A stretch of DNA of 64,000 nucleotides from Chthonomonas calidirosea (GTDB lineage Bacteria; Armatimonadota; Fimbriimonadia; Fimbriimonadales; Fimbriimonadaceae). The notes under the pieces were generated by a model that ran no database searches, was not told the DNA's origin, and worked only from the letters and a program-made list of their open reading frames with translations. The stretch spans positions 110,915 to 174,914 of the forward strand of contig CAMCWC010000007.1 in NCBI GenBank assembly GCA_945882415.1, read 5' to 3'. This document shows, piece after piece, positions 23,661 through 31,477 of this stretch. A program made the translations under genes and the position numbers. Numbering within the stretch: the stretch's first letter is position 1; each line of letters opens with the position of its first letter.

Positions 23661-25141
23661 TCTTCGCTCCCCTTCACGAGCCTGCGCTCGACCTCGTTGC
23701 AAACATAATCGATGCTGGCTTTGCTGTAGTGAGGCGACCCTGGGCCAAAGCTCTCGAAGTACACGTCCAGCTCCCGGACGACGTGCTCGATGTCGATGCC
23801 GACCGCGCGGGCGAAGGACCGAAGGCGCGCGGAGTTGTCGTAGTAGTACTCGACCTTCACCGCCCGGTCCATGGTCCACTTCGCCCAAAGCTCGATCAGC
23901 TGAGGGATGGAAAGATCCAGCAAGGCTGCTTCCCGGGCCTTGTCGTCCTCGCCGAGCTTCTTAAATGTCGTGTGGCTCATGTGGCTGCTGCTAATGCCGA
24001 GCACTAGGTGGGCTAGCACCGCGCGGAAGTTTTCGGAGCTGGTCTCGATTCGGGGCAGTTCAGACAGCGCCGCCGCATAGATCGCTTTGTTCTCGGCCGT
24101 TTTCTTCTCGGCGGCTTCTTTCTTTGCTTGCTGCTCTCTTTCAAAGCTGGCGCTTCGACTAGATGTCTTTTTGATGTAGACCAGCTCGCCGACCTTGAAG
24201 TCATAGCTGTGGTGATACATCTGGGCCCAAACGGCCGGCGCATAGCCTGCCTTCGGTTCGGCCGAAATCTCGACTTCCCAAGCGCTCACGTCCCGGCCCA
24301 CGATCTGCTTTGCTTTTGGCTCGGCTTCCTGGGTTTTGGCGATCTCGCGGTCTTTGTAGGCTTCCTGCTTAGCGTCGAAGCAGATCCGCTTTAGGCACTG
24401 CGGATCGTCGTCTTCCATGCCCGCGAGTAGCCCGTAGCTCGTATTGAAAGCGCAGGACGTACATGCGCCCCGCTCGTGGAGAGTAGGGTCGGCCAGATCC
24501 CAAATTGCTTTAGCGAGAGACGACTCTTTCCGGTTCGCTTCCCGGTTGAATTCCAAGATGCTAGGCGGCGAATCCTTCATCTTGTCTGTTCCCCAGTGGT
24601 AACAGGTTTCTTTCAGGATAGTGTCCTGCTCATCCGCATCGAACCGGGCCAAGATCAGCGCGTGGCCGATGAGTAAGTAGCCTTCCTCGAACCACTCCCG
24701 AGAGGTTGGCGAGAGCTTCGAGAGCGAGAGCCGCTGGAGCACGTAGGCGCGTGGCTTGCCGATCTTAGCGGCGATCCCTTCGGCGTCGTAGCCGATCTGG
24801 ATCATCCGCCCAAACGCTTCCGATTCCTCCAGCGGATGCACGTCGGCGCGCTGGGCGTTTTCGATGACCTGGATCTCTATGACTTGCTTGTCGGTAAGTA
24901 TCCGGTTAATGACCGGCACTTCCGCGACCTTGGCCATCTGGGCGGCTCGGAATCGACGTTCTCCGGCGACGATCTCCAGCCCGTTAACGGTGAACCGGAC
25001 GACTAGCGGCTGGATGATCCCGTGCGACTTTATCGACTCGGCCAGCTCGCTCAGCTGCGCCTGGTCGAACTTCTTGCGCGGGTTGGTGGGCGACGGAAAG
25101 AGCTTCCCGATAGGGACGTATTCGAACTTGTCGTTACTCAT
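23657..25141 (-). CDS. ParB/RepB/Spo0J-family protein
   Basis: The 494-residue product has an N-terminal ParB/Srx CTP-binding-like domain (VPIGKLFPSPTNPRKKFD, SIKSHGIIQPLVV, IVAGERRFRAAQMA, IQVIENAQRADVHPLEES) and then an HTH KorB/ParB-type domain (IAAKIGKPRAYVLQRLSLSKL). A Cys cluster (CTSCAFNTSYG with CLKRIC) and a charged C-terminus follow. No ParA gene is adjacent and the element is integrated, so partitioning is not its obvious job. It may act as a DNA-binding regulator or nuclease-related factor. Confidence 0.85.
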   Translation of the reverse strand: MSNDKFEYVPIGKLFPSPTNPRKKFDQAQLSELAESIKSHGIIQPLVVRFTVNGLEIVAGERRFRAAQMAKVAEVPVINRILTDKQVIEIQVIENAQRADVHPLEESEAFGRMIQIGYDAEGIAAKIGKPRAYVLQRLSLSKLSPTSREWFEEGYLLIGHALILARFDADEQDTILKETCYHWGTDKMKDSPPSILEFNREANRKESSLAKAIWDLADPTLHERGACTSCAFNTSYGLLAGMEDDDPQCLKRICFDAKQEAYKDREIAKTQEAEPKAKQIVGRDVSAWEVEISAEPKAGYAPAVWAQMYHHSYDFKVGELVYIKKTSSRSASFEREQQAKKEAAEKKTAENKAIYAAALSELPRIETSSENFRAVLAHLVLGISSSHMSHTTFKKLGEDDKAREAALLDLSIPQLIELWAKWTMDRAVKVEYYYDNSARLRSFARAVGIDIEHVVRELDVYFESFGPGSPHYSKASIDYVCNEVERRLVKGSEE

Positions 25142-25143
25142 GG

Positions 25144-25587
25144 TTAATCCTCTGCCTCGGGCCGGTAGTAGCGCACTCGGTAACAGTCAAGCAGGCAATT
25201 TAGCTCTCTAGTGAATTCCTGCTCCGACTCTAAAATCGAAGACTTGATCAGCAATGCAACCACGAAAGCCATGGCAGCCCAGCAGATAGCGGCTTTCCAA
25301 TCCCCAGCCGCGAACTCGTCGTAAAGCGGCTTAGAAAATGCGTTGAGCCCAAGCATCATCAGCATGTAGACAAAAGTGAGCACCCAGCAACGGCCGATGT
25401 GCCGAACATAGGCGAGAACCCACAAAGTCTTCCCTAGCTCTGTTAGCTCGACCCCTTTCGGAAGTCGGAACATCCACAAGAGCCAGATCATACCAAACTC
25501 CACACTTCCGACCAGAATCGGAAAATCGATCGAACGCGCTGGATCATCCGAATAGCGCCTCCTGGCGGACTTCGCTGTATTGGGCAA
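25144..25587 (-). CDS. Small membrane protein
   Basis: A 147-residue product with three probable helices (SVEFGMIWLLWMF; CWVLTFVYMLMMLGL; AAICWAAMAFVVALLI). The 5' part overlaps the upstream gene by 44 bases; a GTG at 25503 or an ATG at 25491 would avoid the overlap but lose a basic N-terminus that suits insertion. The function is unknown. It sits in the leftward operon just before parB. Confidence 0.5.
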   Translation of the reverse strand: MPNTAKSARRRYSDDPARSIDFPILVGSVEFGMIWLLWMFRLPKGVELTELGKTLWVLAYVRHIGRCWVLTFVYMLMMLGLNAFSKPLYDEFAAGDWKAAICWAAMAFVVALLIKSSILESEQEFTRELNCLLDCYRVRYYRPEAED

Positions 25588-25951
25588 GCTCGGCGAGTAG
25601 GCCGTCTAGTTCCCGCTCCAGCACCTTCGCGTGCTCCAGGGTTTCCTGGGATCGCTTGGCGAAGTACTGCTTCTGGACTTCCCGCATTTCGGAAGTCTTG
25701 GCCGAGATGAGGACTAGCAGAGTCGAGAAGTCATCGAACGGCGGGGTGTTGCTGGCGATGGACGCGTCCAGCATGTCCGCGAGCTTTCGCGTCTGGCCAG
25801 TGCCGCGGTTGTATGCCCTATCGAGCAGGACGCCCGGAACGTCGTTGAACAGCACCGCTTTCGATCCGCTGTAGATTTCGATGCCCCGGATAGCGATATT
25901 TGCGAGCATCCGGTGCGGGATTAGCGAGCGAACCTTGTCCTGGATGCTCAC
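25544..25951 (-). CDS. Hypothetical phage protein
   Basis: The GTG at 25951 overlaps the previous stop (GTGA). The 135-residue product is mostly helical with a C-terminal coiled-coil-like stretch (EMREVQKQYFAKRSQETLEHAKVL, broken here). The frame above the GTG is antisense to nothing better but overlaps the previous gene, so it is not used. No enzyme motif was found. The function is unknown. Confidence 0.5.
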   Translation of the reverse strand: MSIQDKVRSLIPHRMLANIAIRGIEIYSGSKAVLFNDVPGVLLDRAYNRGTGQTRKLADMLDASIASNTPPFDDFSTLLVLISAKTSEMREVQKQYFAKRSQETLEHAKVLERELDGLLAELAQYSEVRQEALFG

Positions 25952-26364
25952 TTCATCATCTCCAGCCCCGATGCCTTCGCCAGCTCCGCGATCGACAGTT
26001 CTAGCTGCACGGGCGCTTTGGTTTTCGAGACGTCGTGCGGCGGCACCCGGACGTTCTGGGTGCATGTGTAGTTGAAACCTTGAAGGGCCTCCAAGATGAA
26101 TCCGATACTGCCTCCCGCAGTTGTGACCTTCACTGGCAAGGCTCCTTTAACGCCCTCAAAGCCGATGTAGCCTTTCTCTTTGTCGATGTAAATCTCGACT
26201 GCTTGCCACTGATCGAGCTGGAGGGCTTTTACTGCGGGGACATTCAAAAATGCTTTCGTCCAACGCGTTCCCCGTATCGATCCCGCGATAAGGGTGAGCA
26301 TCGGAGCATTTGATGCCGATGACGATCTACTTTTTTTGGTCGGGGTCCACTTTTGGTATGGCAT
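25948..26364 (-). CDS. Hypothetical phage protein
   Basis: A 138-residue protein with a basic, serine-rich N-terminus (MPYQKWTPTKKSRSSSASN), then alternating strands (AVEIYIDKEKGYIGFEGV; ALPVKVTTAGGSIGFILEAL) and a helical end. It is joined to its neighbours by a GTGA overlap and a two-base gap. It resembles uncharacterised early phage proteins only in context. Confidence 0.5.
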   Translation of the reverse strand: MPYQKWTPTKKSRSSSASNAPMLTLIAGSIRGTRWTKAFLNVPAVKALQLDQWQAVEIYIDKEKGYIGFEGVKGALPVKVTTAGGSIGFILEALQGFNYTCTQNVRVPPHDVSKTKAPVQLELSIAELAKASGLEMMK

Positions 26365-26366
26365 GG

Positions 26367-27719
26367 TTAAAACGCTCCTGCAAAGTTGAAATCGAATGTT
26401 CGCTCTGGTTCCGCTGGTGCTGACTGGAGCGAAAGGAACTCCCGGACCCTGCGGTTGAAGCTGAGGTCTTTCGGGGTAAGTCGGCGGCGAAGGTACAGCC
26501 CTTCCATGCTCCGAACGCGGGACAACGCCACGTACAACTGGCCGTGAGTGCGCGCCTGCATTTCCATTTCCAGCAGGGCGCTATCCAAGGTCTGGCCTTG
26601 GGATTTGTGCACCGTTATCGCCCAGGCGAGTCGGAGCGGGATCTGCTCGAATTTGCCGACCGGCTCTTCGACGATCTCGTCTTTGTCGTCCTTGGCATAG
26701 GTGATCCGCTCCCAGAGAGCTCGGCCGACAACGGTTTCGACGCCGCTCCGGAACAGAACACGGGGGCCCTCTTGCTCGAAGCCGACCACTTCGCCGATCT
26801 CGCCGTTTGTAAGCCGATCGCCGCTGGTGCTCTGCCCGTTTCGAATGAGCATGACCTGGGCGCCGATCGCTAGGACCAACTCGTTTTCGGTCGGATGCTG
26901 TTCCCCAAAATCGCCGCTGATAGTCGCGTCGTACGTCTTCCGCTCGGTGGTGAGCCGTCCGAGCCGCTCGCCGTTGATGATCGCCGCTTCCTTGTTGGTG
27001 AGGGTGAGCGCGATCGGCGGATCTGTAACCGGTGGCCTTGCCCCGGCCCGCGAGTTGATGTAATTGAGGCCAGCTGGATCTCCCAGCCGGATCAAGTTCA
27101 GGGCATTTATGAACTCTTCGTCCGACTGCCGAAACACGTCCGTTAGCTCGGCCGTGACCAGGTCCAGCCTCTCCTGTTCCTCTCCGAAGAGGTCCGCAGA
27201 ATGGCTGAATACTTTGGCGTCGAACCAAAATGGCGAGCTGTATCGCTCGGTGATGATGTCCGACTCTTCCTGCGAAACAACCGGCTCGAGCTGGCACATA
27301 TCGCCAAAGCAAACGATCAACTTGCCCCCAAACGGAGTGGGGCGGCCGAGGGTCTTCTGGAGTGTCCAGTTCGCCGCATCTAGCATGTCCGCGCGGACCA
27401 TCGAGATCTCATCGATCACAACGGCGTCGGCCGCATCCAGTAGATCCGCTGCATCGTCGCCGAGGTTCCGGGTTTTGCTTCTGCTCTGGGGTCCAACGCG
27501 CAAGCCAAACGTGCGATGCAAGGTCTCGCCGCGCACGTTAACGGCGGCGAGTCCTGTCGGAGCACAGACGATGAGCTTCCGCTTGGCGCGGATAGCGCGG
27601 AGCACCGTGCTCTTGCCCGTGCCGGCCTTTCCTGTCACGAAGATGAAGCCAGGCTCCCTTCTCTCGATCGCACGCTCGATCATCTCGATCGCGCGCGTTT
27701 GGCTTGCGCTGGGGGTCAT
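26367..27719 (-). CDS. Pif1/RecD-type DNA helicase
   Basis: The ATG at 27719 overlaps the previous stop (ATGA), giving 450 residues; the upstream part of the open frame is not coding. Motif I is FVTGKAGTGKST, motif II VVIDEISMV, motif III FGDMCQLEPV, and the C-terminal UvrD_C_2-like part reads LAWAITVHKSQGQTLDSA and YVALSRVRS. This is the Pif1/Dda superfamily-1B 5'-3' helicase type. Together with the Gam-like protein it forms a recombination or replication-restart module. Confidence 0.88.
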   Translation of the reverse strand: MTPSASQTRAIEMIERAIERREPGFIFVTGKAGTGKSTVLRAIRAKRKLIVCAPTGLAAVNVRGETLHRTFGLRVGPQSRSKTRNLGDDAADLLDAADAVVIDEISMVRADMLDAANWTLQKTLGRPTPFGGKLIVCFGDMCQLEPVVSQEESDIITERYSSPFWFDAKVFSHSADLFGEEQERLDLVTAELTDVFRQSDEEFINALNLIRLGDPAGLNYINSRAGARPPVTDPPIALTLTNKEAAIINGERLGRLTTERKTYDATISGDFGEQHPTENELVLAIGAQVMLIRNGQSTSGDRLTNGEIGEVVGFEQEGPRVLFRSGVETVVGRALWERITYAKDDKDEIVEEPVGKFEQIPLRLAWAITVHKSQGQTLDSALLEMEMQARTHGQLYVALSRVRSMEGLYLRRRLTPKDLSFNRRVREFLSLQSAPAEPERTFDFNFAGAF

Positions 27720-28336
27720 TCTCCGGCGCCTACTCCGGTTTTCACGGTGACTTTCTCTTCGTCTGGGGTCTTTATGAAGCCGATCGGAAGGTCGTCTTCC
27801 ACGAGATTGGTGGCCCGGCTGATCTGGAACTCTTCGGTCGTTTTGATCGCTTCGGGGTCGAAGGCCTTCGCCCATTCGAGCGCCAGCTCGGGGTTCTCGA
27901 CTTTGACTTTGCCCTTCTGCAAGCGGAGAGCGATGGAACCGAGCACGGACTTCCAGGTTTTGCCCTTCTTGCCTTCGAGCTGCTTGCGGGCGAACTCTCC
28001 GAGATCCGGATCGAACCGCGCGTGGAGCCAGTCCAGTTTCCGTGCCGCTTCCTTCTCCATCTTGGCGGCGTTGGCCAGCACGGCTTTCGCCTGGAGAACT
28101 TCGGGCCGGGTCTGGATGCTCACCAGCAGGGCCTCGGCTGTCGCCATCTTGCCCAGGACCCACTCGACTTCGGTTTCGGTCTGCGGGATGAATGGCTGGT
28201 CTGGTCCGGCTGGCGTCTGGATGTCAACGATTTCGCCGGTGTCGATGTTGACCCACATGCCGAGCTCCTCGTGGAACTCGATGTGTGGCTGGACGGACTC
28301 AGGGGCGATAGCTGTAGGGTCTTTGAGTAGATTCAT
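27716..28336 (-). CDS. Gam-like host-nuclease inhibitor / Gp157-like protein
   Basis: A 206-residue protein whose central coiled coil (ATAEALLVSIQTRPEVLQAK; ANAAKMEKEAARKLDWLH) is followed by GKTWKSVLGSIALRLQKGKVKV, matching the layout of Mu Gam and siphovirus Gp157 proteins (a helical hairpin, then a basic strand that binds DNA ends). Such proteins protect phage DNA from RecBCD-type nucleases. It is coupled to the helicase start by ATGA. The call is by pattern and is moderately sure. Confidence 0.55.
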   Translation of the reverse strand: MNLLKDPTAIAPESVQPHIEFHEELGMWVNIDTGEIVDIQTPAGPDQPFIPQTETEVEWVLGKMATAEALLVSIQTRPEVLQAKAVLANAAKMEKEAARKLDWLHARFDPDLGEFARKQLEGKKGKTWKSVLGSIALRLQKGKVKVENPELALEWAKAFDPEAIKTTEEFQISRATNLVEDDLPIGFIKTPDEEKVTVKTGVGAGE

Positions 28337-28971
28337 TTGGTGTGCACCGATAGAGCGGCGATGGCGATGCCGTCCGCTTCTGCAGCTCGGAACCAGCCGA
28401 GCAAGACGTGCGCTTCCGCGCGGGTGAGTTTGTAGAGGGAGTCGATCTTCTTATCGCTCCCGAATTCGGCGAGCAGGGTGTTCAGCGCCTTGTGTCTGGC
28501 GGCTTGCTTGTAGCCGTTGTTGCCAAGGACCGTGTTCAGCGCCTTCATCTGGTCGGCGCCGATGCTTTCGGTTGACCACATCGGTTCGCCCGGATCGACG
28601 GCTAGGTTGAAGGCTTTCGGCCAGCCCTGGGTGATCTCGGCGGCGCTGGGGATGGCGGGCTCCTTGTGGGGCTGGTCTAGCTGGGCAATCGCGCTACCTT
28701 CCAGACCGTCCGGTTCATCAGCGGGCGCGGCAGCTCTTCCAAAGTCGAACGCAAAGCCGGGGGCGACTTTGCCGAGCTTGTCAGCGATCCGTCCAGCGAT
28801 GATCTCGTTTAGTACGTTCGCGCACAGCTCGCCGGTCTCGGCGGCATCGGCGATGTACCGGGCCGATGATCCGAGCGGGATCCGGGAGACGGTGATCGAG
28901 ACGGTGGCCGTCTGGTAGTTGCCGAGGTTGACCTTCTGCTCGATGGTGCAGCTGATGTAAGGCTCGTACAC
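28333..28971 (-). CDS. Hypothetical phage protein
   Basis: A GTG start at 28971 directly follows the TAA of the small membrane gene. The 212-residue product has a beta N-terminus (CTIEQKVNLGNYQTATVSITV) similar to early phage proteins, a proline-rich linker, and an all-helical C-terminus (MKALNTVLGNNGYKQAARHKALN; YKLTRAEAHVLLGWFRAAEA). The helical part resembles small domains of recombination-associated phage proteins. No enzyme motif is visible. Confidence 0.55.
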   Translation of the reverse strand: MYEPYISCTIEQKVNLGNYQTATVSITVSRIPLGSSARYIADAAETGELCANVLNEIIAGRIADKLGKVAPGFAFDFGRAAAPADEPDGLEGSAIAQLDQPHKEPAIPSAAEITQGWPKAFNLAVDPGEPMWSTESIGADQMKALNTVLGNNGYKQAARHKALNTLLAEFGSDKKIDSLYKLTRAEAHVLLGWFRAAEADGIAIAALSVHTK

Positions 28972-29118
28972 TTACAGCGCCCCCAGAAACTGGTCCAGGA
29001 CCCACAAAACAAGCGCCACGCCGGCGATGAAGCCGGCGATGGTCACCCAGCGCGTCCATGCCGGGAGGACCTGGTCTTTCTCCTCCCGGATGGTGTAGCT
29101 GAAGCGCGGGTCTAGCAT
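28972..29118 (-). CDS. 48-residue membrane protein
   Basis: This short frame starts with ATG at 29118, overlapping the previous stop by ATGA, and ends at TAA immediately before the next GTG. The peptide has a charged N-terminus (MLDPRFSYTIREEKDQVL) and one long membrane helix (WVTIAGFIAGVALVLWVLDQ). The position, tight coupling at both ends and the helix support it as a real gene. The function is unknown. Confidence 0.6.
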   Translation of the reverse strand: MLDPRFSYTIREEKDQVLPAWTRWVTIAGFIAGVALVLWVLDQFLGAL

Positions 29119-29357
29119 CAGTTTCGTCCCTCACCCAGCGGTTCGTCGGTGAGGATCACCTGACCTTCCGCGCACTGATAGGCAAACCGCCAGCCGTCCT
29201 TCTCGAATCCAATCGCCTTAGGAACAGTGCATGGCTGTTGAGTCGGCTTCCGTTCAGGCTCTCGCCCGATCATCGCAAGGCTGCCGAAATAGCAAATCGC
29301 GAGCACGGACATGCAGATCGTAAAGCTAAGGTCCCTGGAGCTAATTCGCTCTGGCAT
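29118..29357 (-). CDS. Small membrane-anchored protein
   Basis: A 79-residue protein with an N-terminal membrane segment (LSFTICMSVLAICYFGSLAMI) and a short soluble tail with two Cys (QPCTVPKAIG; FAYQCAEGQVIL), possibly a disulfide in the periplasm. The stop overlaps the ATG of the 48-residue membrane protein. No known family. Confidence 0.55.
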   Translation of the reverse strand: MPERISSRDLSFTICMSVLAICYFGSLAMIGREPERKPTQQPCTVPKAIGFEKDGWRFAYQCAEGQVILTDEPLGEGRN

Positions 29358-29359
29358 CG

Positions 29360-29830
29360 CTAGCGCGCTCCCTGCAAGTGCTTTACCGTGCCCTTGGCGA
29401 CGACGGCGAGAACTTCGGTGCCCCAGGCTTCGTCTCCGAAGGCTTTGGCCAGCGCGCCGCCGTAGGTGCGGGCCTGGTTGGAAAGCGCGGCTTCTCGGTA
29501 GAAGTGGCCCTCCGGGTATTCGAAGTCAAAAGCGCTGTAGCGTCGGCCGCCGAATGCCGAGTTGTCTTCGATGATCGCAGCGTGCAGACCGCTTCGCATG
29601 GCCTCCAGGATCAGCTTCTGGGCGAGGCCCTCGGGGTCGCTGTCCGTACCGTTGCCGAGGAACACGCCGCTTGGATCGGTGAGGATGCGGCCCAGGTTCT
29701 TAGCGAACCGACCGACCGTGTAGGCGTCCAGCGTGTAGAACTTGGTGGCGATCAGCTTCGCCTGGATACGCTCGATCTCGGCGCGCAGCTGGCGGTTCTT
29801 GGCGGTGTCTGGAAGTTCTCGCCGGTTCAT
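29360..29830 (-). CDS. Hypothetical phage protein
   Basis: A 156-residue protein with a helical N-terminus (ELPDTAKNRQLRAEIERIQA) and a C-terminal mixed part (FDFEYPEGHFYREAALSNQA; EVLAVVAKGTVKHL). It is coupled to the upstream gene by ATGA. No motif is recognised; it is part of the early leftward operon. Confidence 0.5.
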   Translation of the reverse strand: MNRRELPDTAKNRQLRAEIERIQAKLIATKFYTLDAYTVGRFAKNLGRILTDPSGVFLGNGTDSDPEGLAQKLILEAMRSGLHAAIIEDNSAFGGRRYSAFDFEYPEGHFYREAALSNQARTYGGALAKAFGDEAWGTEVLAVVAKGTVKHLQGAR

Positions 29831-30087
29831 CGAAGGCCTCCAGCAAAAGCGGTGCTAGGGTAGGCGATGGCCTCGACGCGGTAGCCGCACTCGACATCCA
29901 GCGGATCGTAGAGATTGCAGTCGCAGAACACCTGGCCGCGCGGACCGGTAACCACGGCGATCGGCTTAGCGTCTTCGGCAGCCCACTTGGAAGCGCGCTG
30001 GAAAGTGTCGGCGATCTCTTTGGTTCGGAAAACGGTCGGAACCGGCAGGGTTCGGGTGAGAGTCTGTGCCGGCATTTTAAGCGACAC
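29827..30087 (-). CDS. Small hypothetical phage protein
   Basis: The start is either GTG at 30087 (86 residues) or ATG at 30075 just after the TAA of the small leader frame (TAAAATG). The peptide has CDCNLYDPLDVECGYR, three Cys in 14 residues, which could bind metal or form disulfides. Otherwise nothing is recognised. Confidence 0.5.
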   Translation of the reverse strand: MSLKMPAQTLTRTLPVPTVFRTKEIADTFQRASKWAAEDAKPIAVVTGPRGQVFCDCNLYDPLDVECGYRVEAIAYPSTAFAGGLR

Positions 30088-30148
30088 CGCCGTACGCCAG
30101 TCGCAGCTCTCGGATGAGCCGGTTCAGCAGATTGATTAGTTGTTGCAT
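30077..30148 (-). CDS. 23-residue leader peptide of the leftward operon
   Basis: An ATG at 30148 with GAAGGAC at good distance upstream opens 23 codons (MQQLINLLNRLIRELRLAYG and three more). It is the first frame after the proposed pL promoter, and its stop overlaps the start of the next gene. The amphipathic helix pattern could be a small protein, but it may act only to start translation of the operon. Confidence 0.4.
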   Translation of the reverse strand: MQQLINLLNRLIRELRLAYGGVA

Positions 30149-30199
30149 CGTGTATGTCCTTCGCCTGGTCCAGAGGCGTGGACATACTGTACAACTGTT

Positions 30200-30233
30200 T
30201 AGACATTTATGTCTAGGATGCGTCTAATATCAA
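30200..30233 (-). promoter_or_regulatory. Promoter pL with operator O1
   Basis: On the minus strand -35 TTGATA (30233-30228), 17 bases, and -10 ATAAAT (30210-30205). A perfect 16-bp inverted repeat TAGACATTTATGTCTA at 30200-30215 covers the -10. This promoter would drive the whole leftward operon and be shut by the repressor. Confidence 0.6.
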
Positions 30234-30242
30234 GCAAAAATA

Positions 30243-30872
30243 CTAGGGGCGTATTCCGGTCGAATCGTAGACCGTGACGCGCTTGGACCCGGACTCCCGG
30301 ACGATCCCCACAAGGTAGCCAACCATCGAACCCGAAGCTGGCTCAGATTCATAGGCCGCGTTCACCGGCTTTAGAATGAACTGTCTGCCGTCGTGCGTCA
30401 GCTGCTTGATGGTCACCCTGTTATCCGTGGTTCGGTGAATAACCACCGCACCGATCTTAGGAACGTCTGTCCTTTGAAAGACACAAAGGTCTCCTGGGAA
30501 CAGCAAGTCGTACATAGAATCACCGAGGACTCGGCACGAAAAACGGCCCTTTGCGTCGCCCATCTCGGGCGGGACGAACTCAAACACTTCGGAATCAAAC
30601 GGATCGCCCCAATCAACGCTCGATGATGCGGCGACCATGCCGATATAGGGGACCGGGATTAGAAGCTGCGAAGCGGGGATCGTAGGCTCGCCCAGCTCTT
30701 GCGCTACAAGGGCCTTAGCCTGGTTGACGATCTTCTCTGATAAGCCGACGCCGCTCTCCCAGTTTTTGTAGGTTGCCCGCGTGTAGCCCAGCCTTTCCGC
30801 GAATTCCGTCTGCGTCATTCGAAGGCGCTTGCGAAGATCACGAAGGACATTTCCTGCTGTTTGGTCAGACAT
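30243..30872 (-). CDS. cI/LexA-type phage repressor (XRE HTH + S24 domain)
   Basis: The ATG at 30872 gives 209 residues. The N-terminal HTH is VLRDLRKRLRMTQTEFAERLGYTRATY-like (residues 9-35, described in parts); the C-terminal S24 peptidase-like domain has the catalytic Ser119 in LGDSMYD and Lys156 in RVTIKQL. This layout is that of repressors cleaved by RecA during the SOS response. It should keep both early promoters off. The start codon lies only 7-8 bases past the predicted transcription start, so the mRNA is nearly leaderless. Confidence 0.88.
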   Translation of the reverse strand: MSDQTAGNVLRDLRKRLRMTQTEFAERLGYTRATYKNWESGVGLSEKIVNQAKALVAQELGEPTIPASQLLIPVPYIGMVAASSSVDWGDPFDSEVFEFVPPEMGDAKGRFSCRVLGDSMYDLLFPGDLCVFQRTDVPKIGAVVIHRTTDNRVTIKQLTHDGRQFILKPVNAAYESEPASGSMVGYLVGIVRESGSKRVTVYDSTGIRP

Positions 30873-30885
30873 GAAACAGAGCGTC

Positions 30886-30965
30886 ATAGAATTTTGTGTC
30901 CACAAACTAGACAACTTTGTCCAAGTTGCTGTATGATAGTCCTGTGACGCAGACACCCATGTCTA
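30886..30965. promoter_or_regulatory. Genetic switch: divergent pRM/pR with operators
   Basis: Rightward pR: TAGACA (30908-30913), 18 bases, TATGAT (30932-30937). Leftward pRM: TTGTCT (30914-30909), 17 bases, TTCTAT (30891-30886). Sites like TAGACA-N4-TGTCTA occur at 30887 (two mismatches), 30908 (one) and 30950 (one); the starts are 21 and 42 bases apart. The 30908 site covers both -35 boxes and 30950 overlaps the next start codon. Confidence 0.6.
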
Positions 30966-31225
30966 AGGACCTAATACTTTCTGAAAGAATTGGGGCGGTT
31001 GACGACCTCGTGAACTTCGGGGTTAAGGTCGGCGTGGCCTGCCGCAAGGTCGGCATTCCTCGATCTAGCTACTACGCGGAAAAGGCGAAAAGGCAGAAGA
31101 AAGAGGTTGCCCCGCTTCCTGGACCGGAGCAGGGCGCGACAACAAAACCCGACGATGCACGGGCCGTTATCGGCTTGGAGTGTACCGAGGGCGCAAGGCC
31201 GAGCGGATCGGCGAGTGTGAATTAA
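30959..31225 (+). CDS. Small HTH protein, first gene of rightward operon
   Basis: The ATG at 30959 gives 88 residues, MSKDLILSERIGAVDDLVNF and then VACRKVGIPRSSYYAEKAKR, the latter a helix-turn-helix like that of IS3 transposase or Cro-type proteins. An in-frame GTG at 30944 sits at the expected start point of pR, so translation might begin there on a leaderless message. Its position opposite the repressor suits a Cro-like role. The C-terminus is low complexity. Confidence 0.6.
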   Translation: MSKDLILSERIGAVDDLVNFGVKVGVACRKVGIPRSSYYAEKAKRQKKEVAPLPGPEQGATTKPDDARAVIGLECTEGARPSGSASVN

Positions 31226-31227
31226 CG

Positions 31228-31440
31228 ATGCATGCAACAGCCATCAACCGAATGACCAACCCCCTGCGAATTGCAGGCCCTTACCCTGTCCGCCTCCGAG
31301 AGATCGGTAGCGCCGAGCAGTTCATCGTCCTCAGCTCTGGCAACTACCTGTTCGAGATCGAGTGGGTTTCCGGACCGCGCAGAGGACAGCGCCAGAGCGT
31401 CAACGCCGGCTTTCTGACCAAGTGTGAGGAAGCGCGGTAA
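31228..31440 (+). CDS. Small hypothetical phage protein
   Basis: The ATG at 31228, two bases after the previous stop, gives 70 residues (MHATAINRMTNPLRIAGPYP; VRLREIGSAEQFIVLSSGNY; WVSGPRRGQRQSV). The composition suggests a small basic beta domain. It sits between the HTH and the ssDNA-binding-like gene. No family was recognised. Confidence 0.5.
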   Translation: MHATAINRMTNPLRIAGPYPVRLREIGSAEQFIVLSSGNYLFEIEWVSGPRRGQRQSVNAGFLTKCEEAR

Positions 31441-31477
31441 TCGCGACCACCACCAACAAACCACAGGACTAAAGAAC

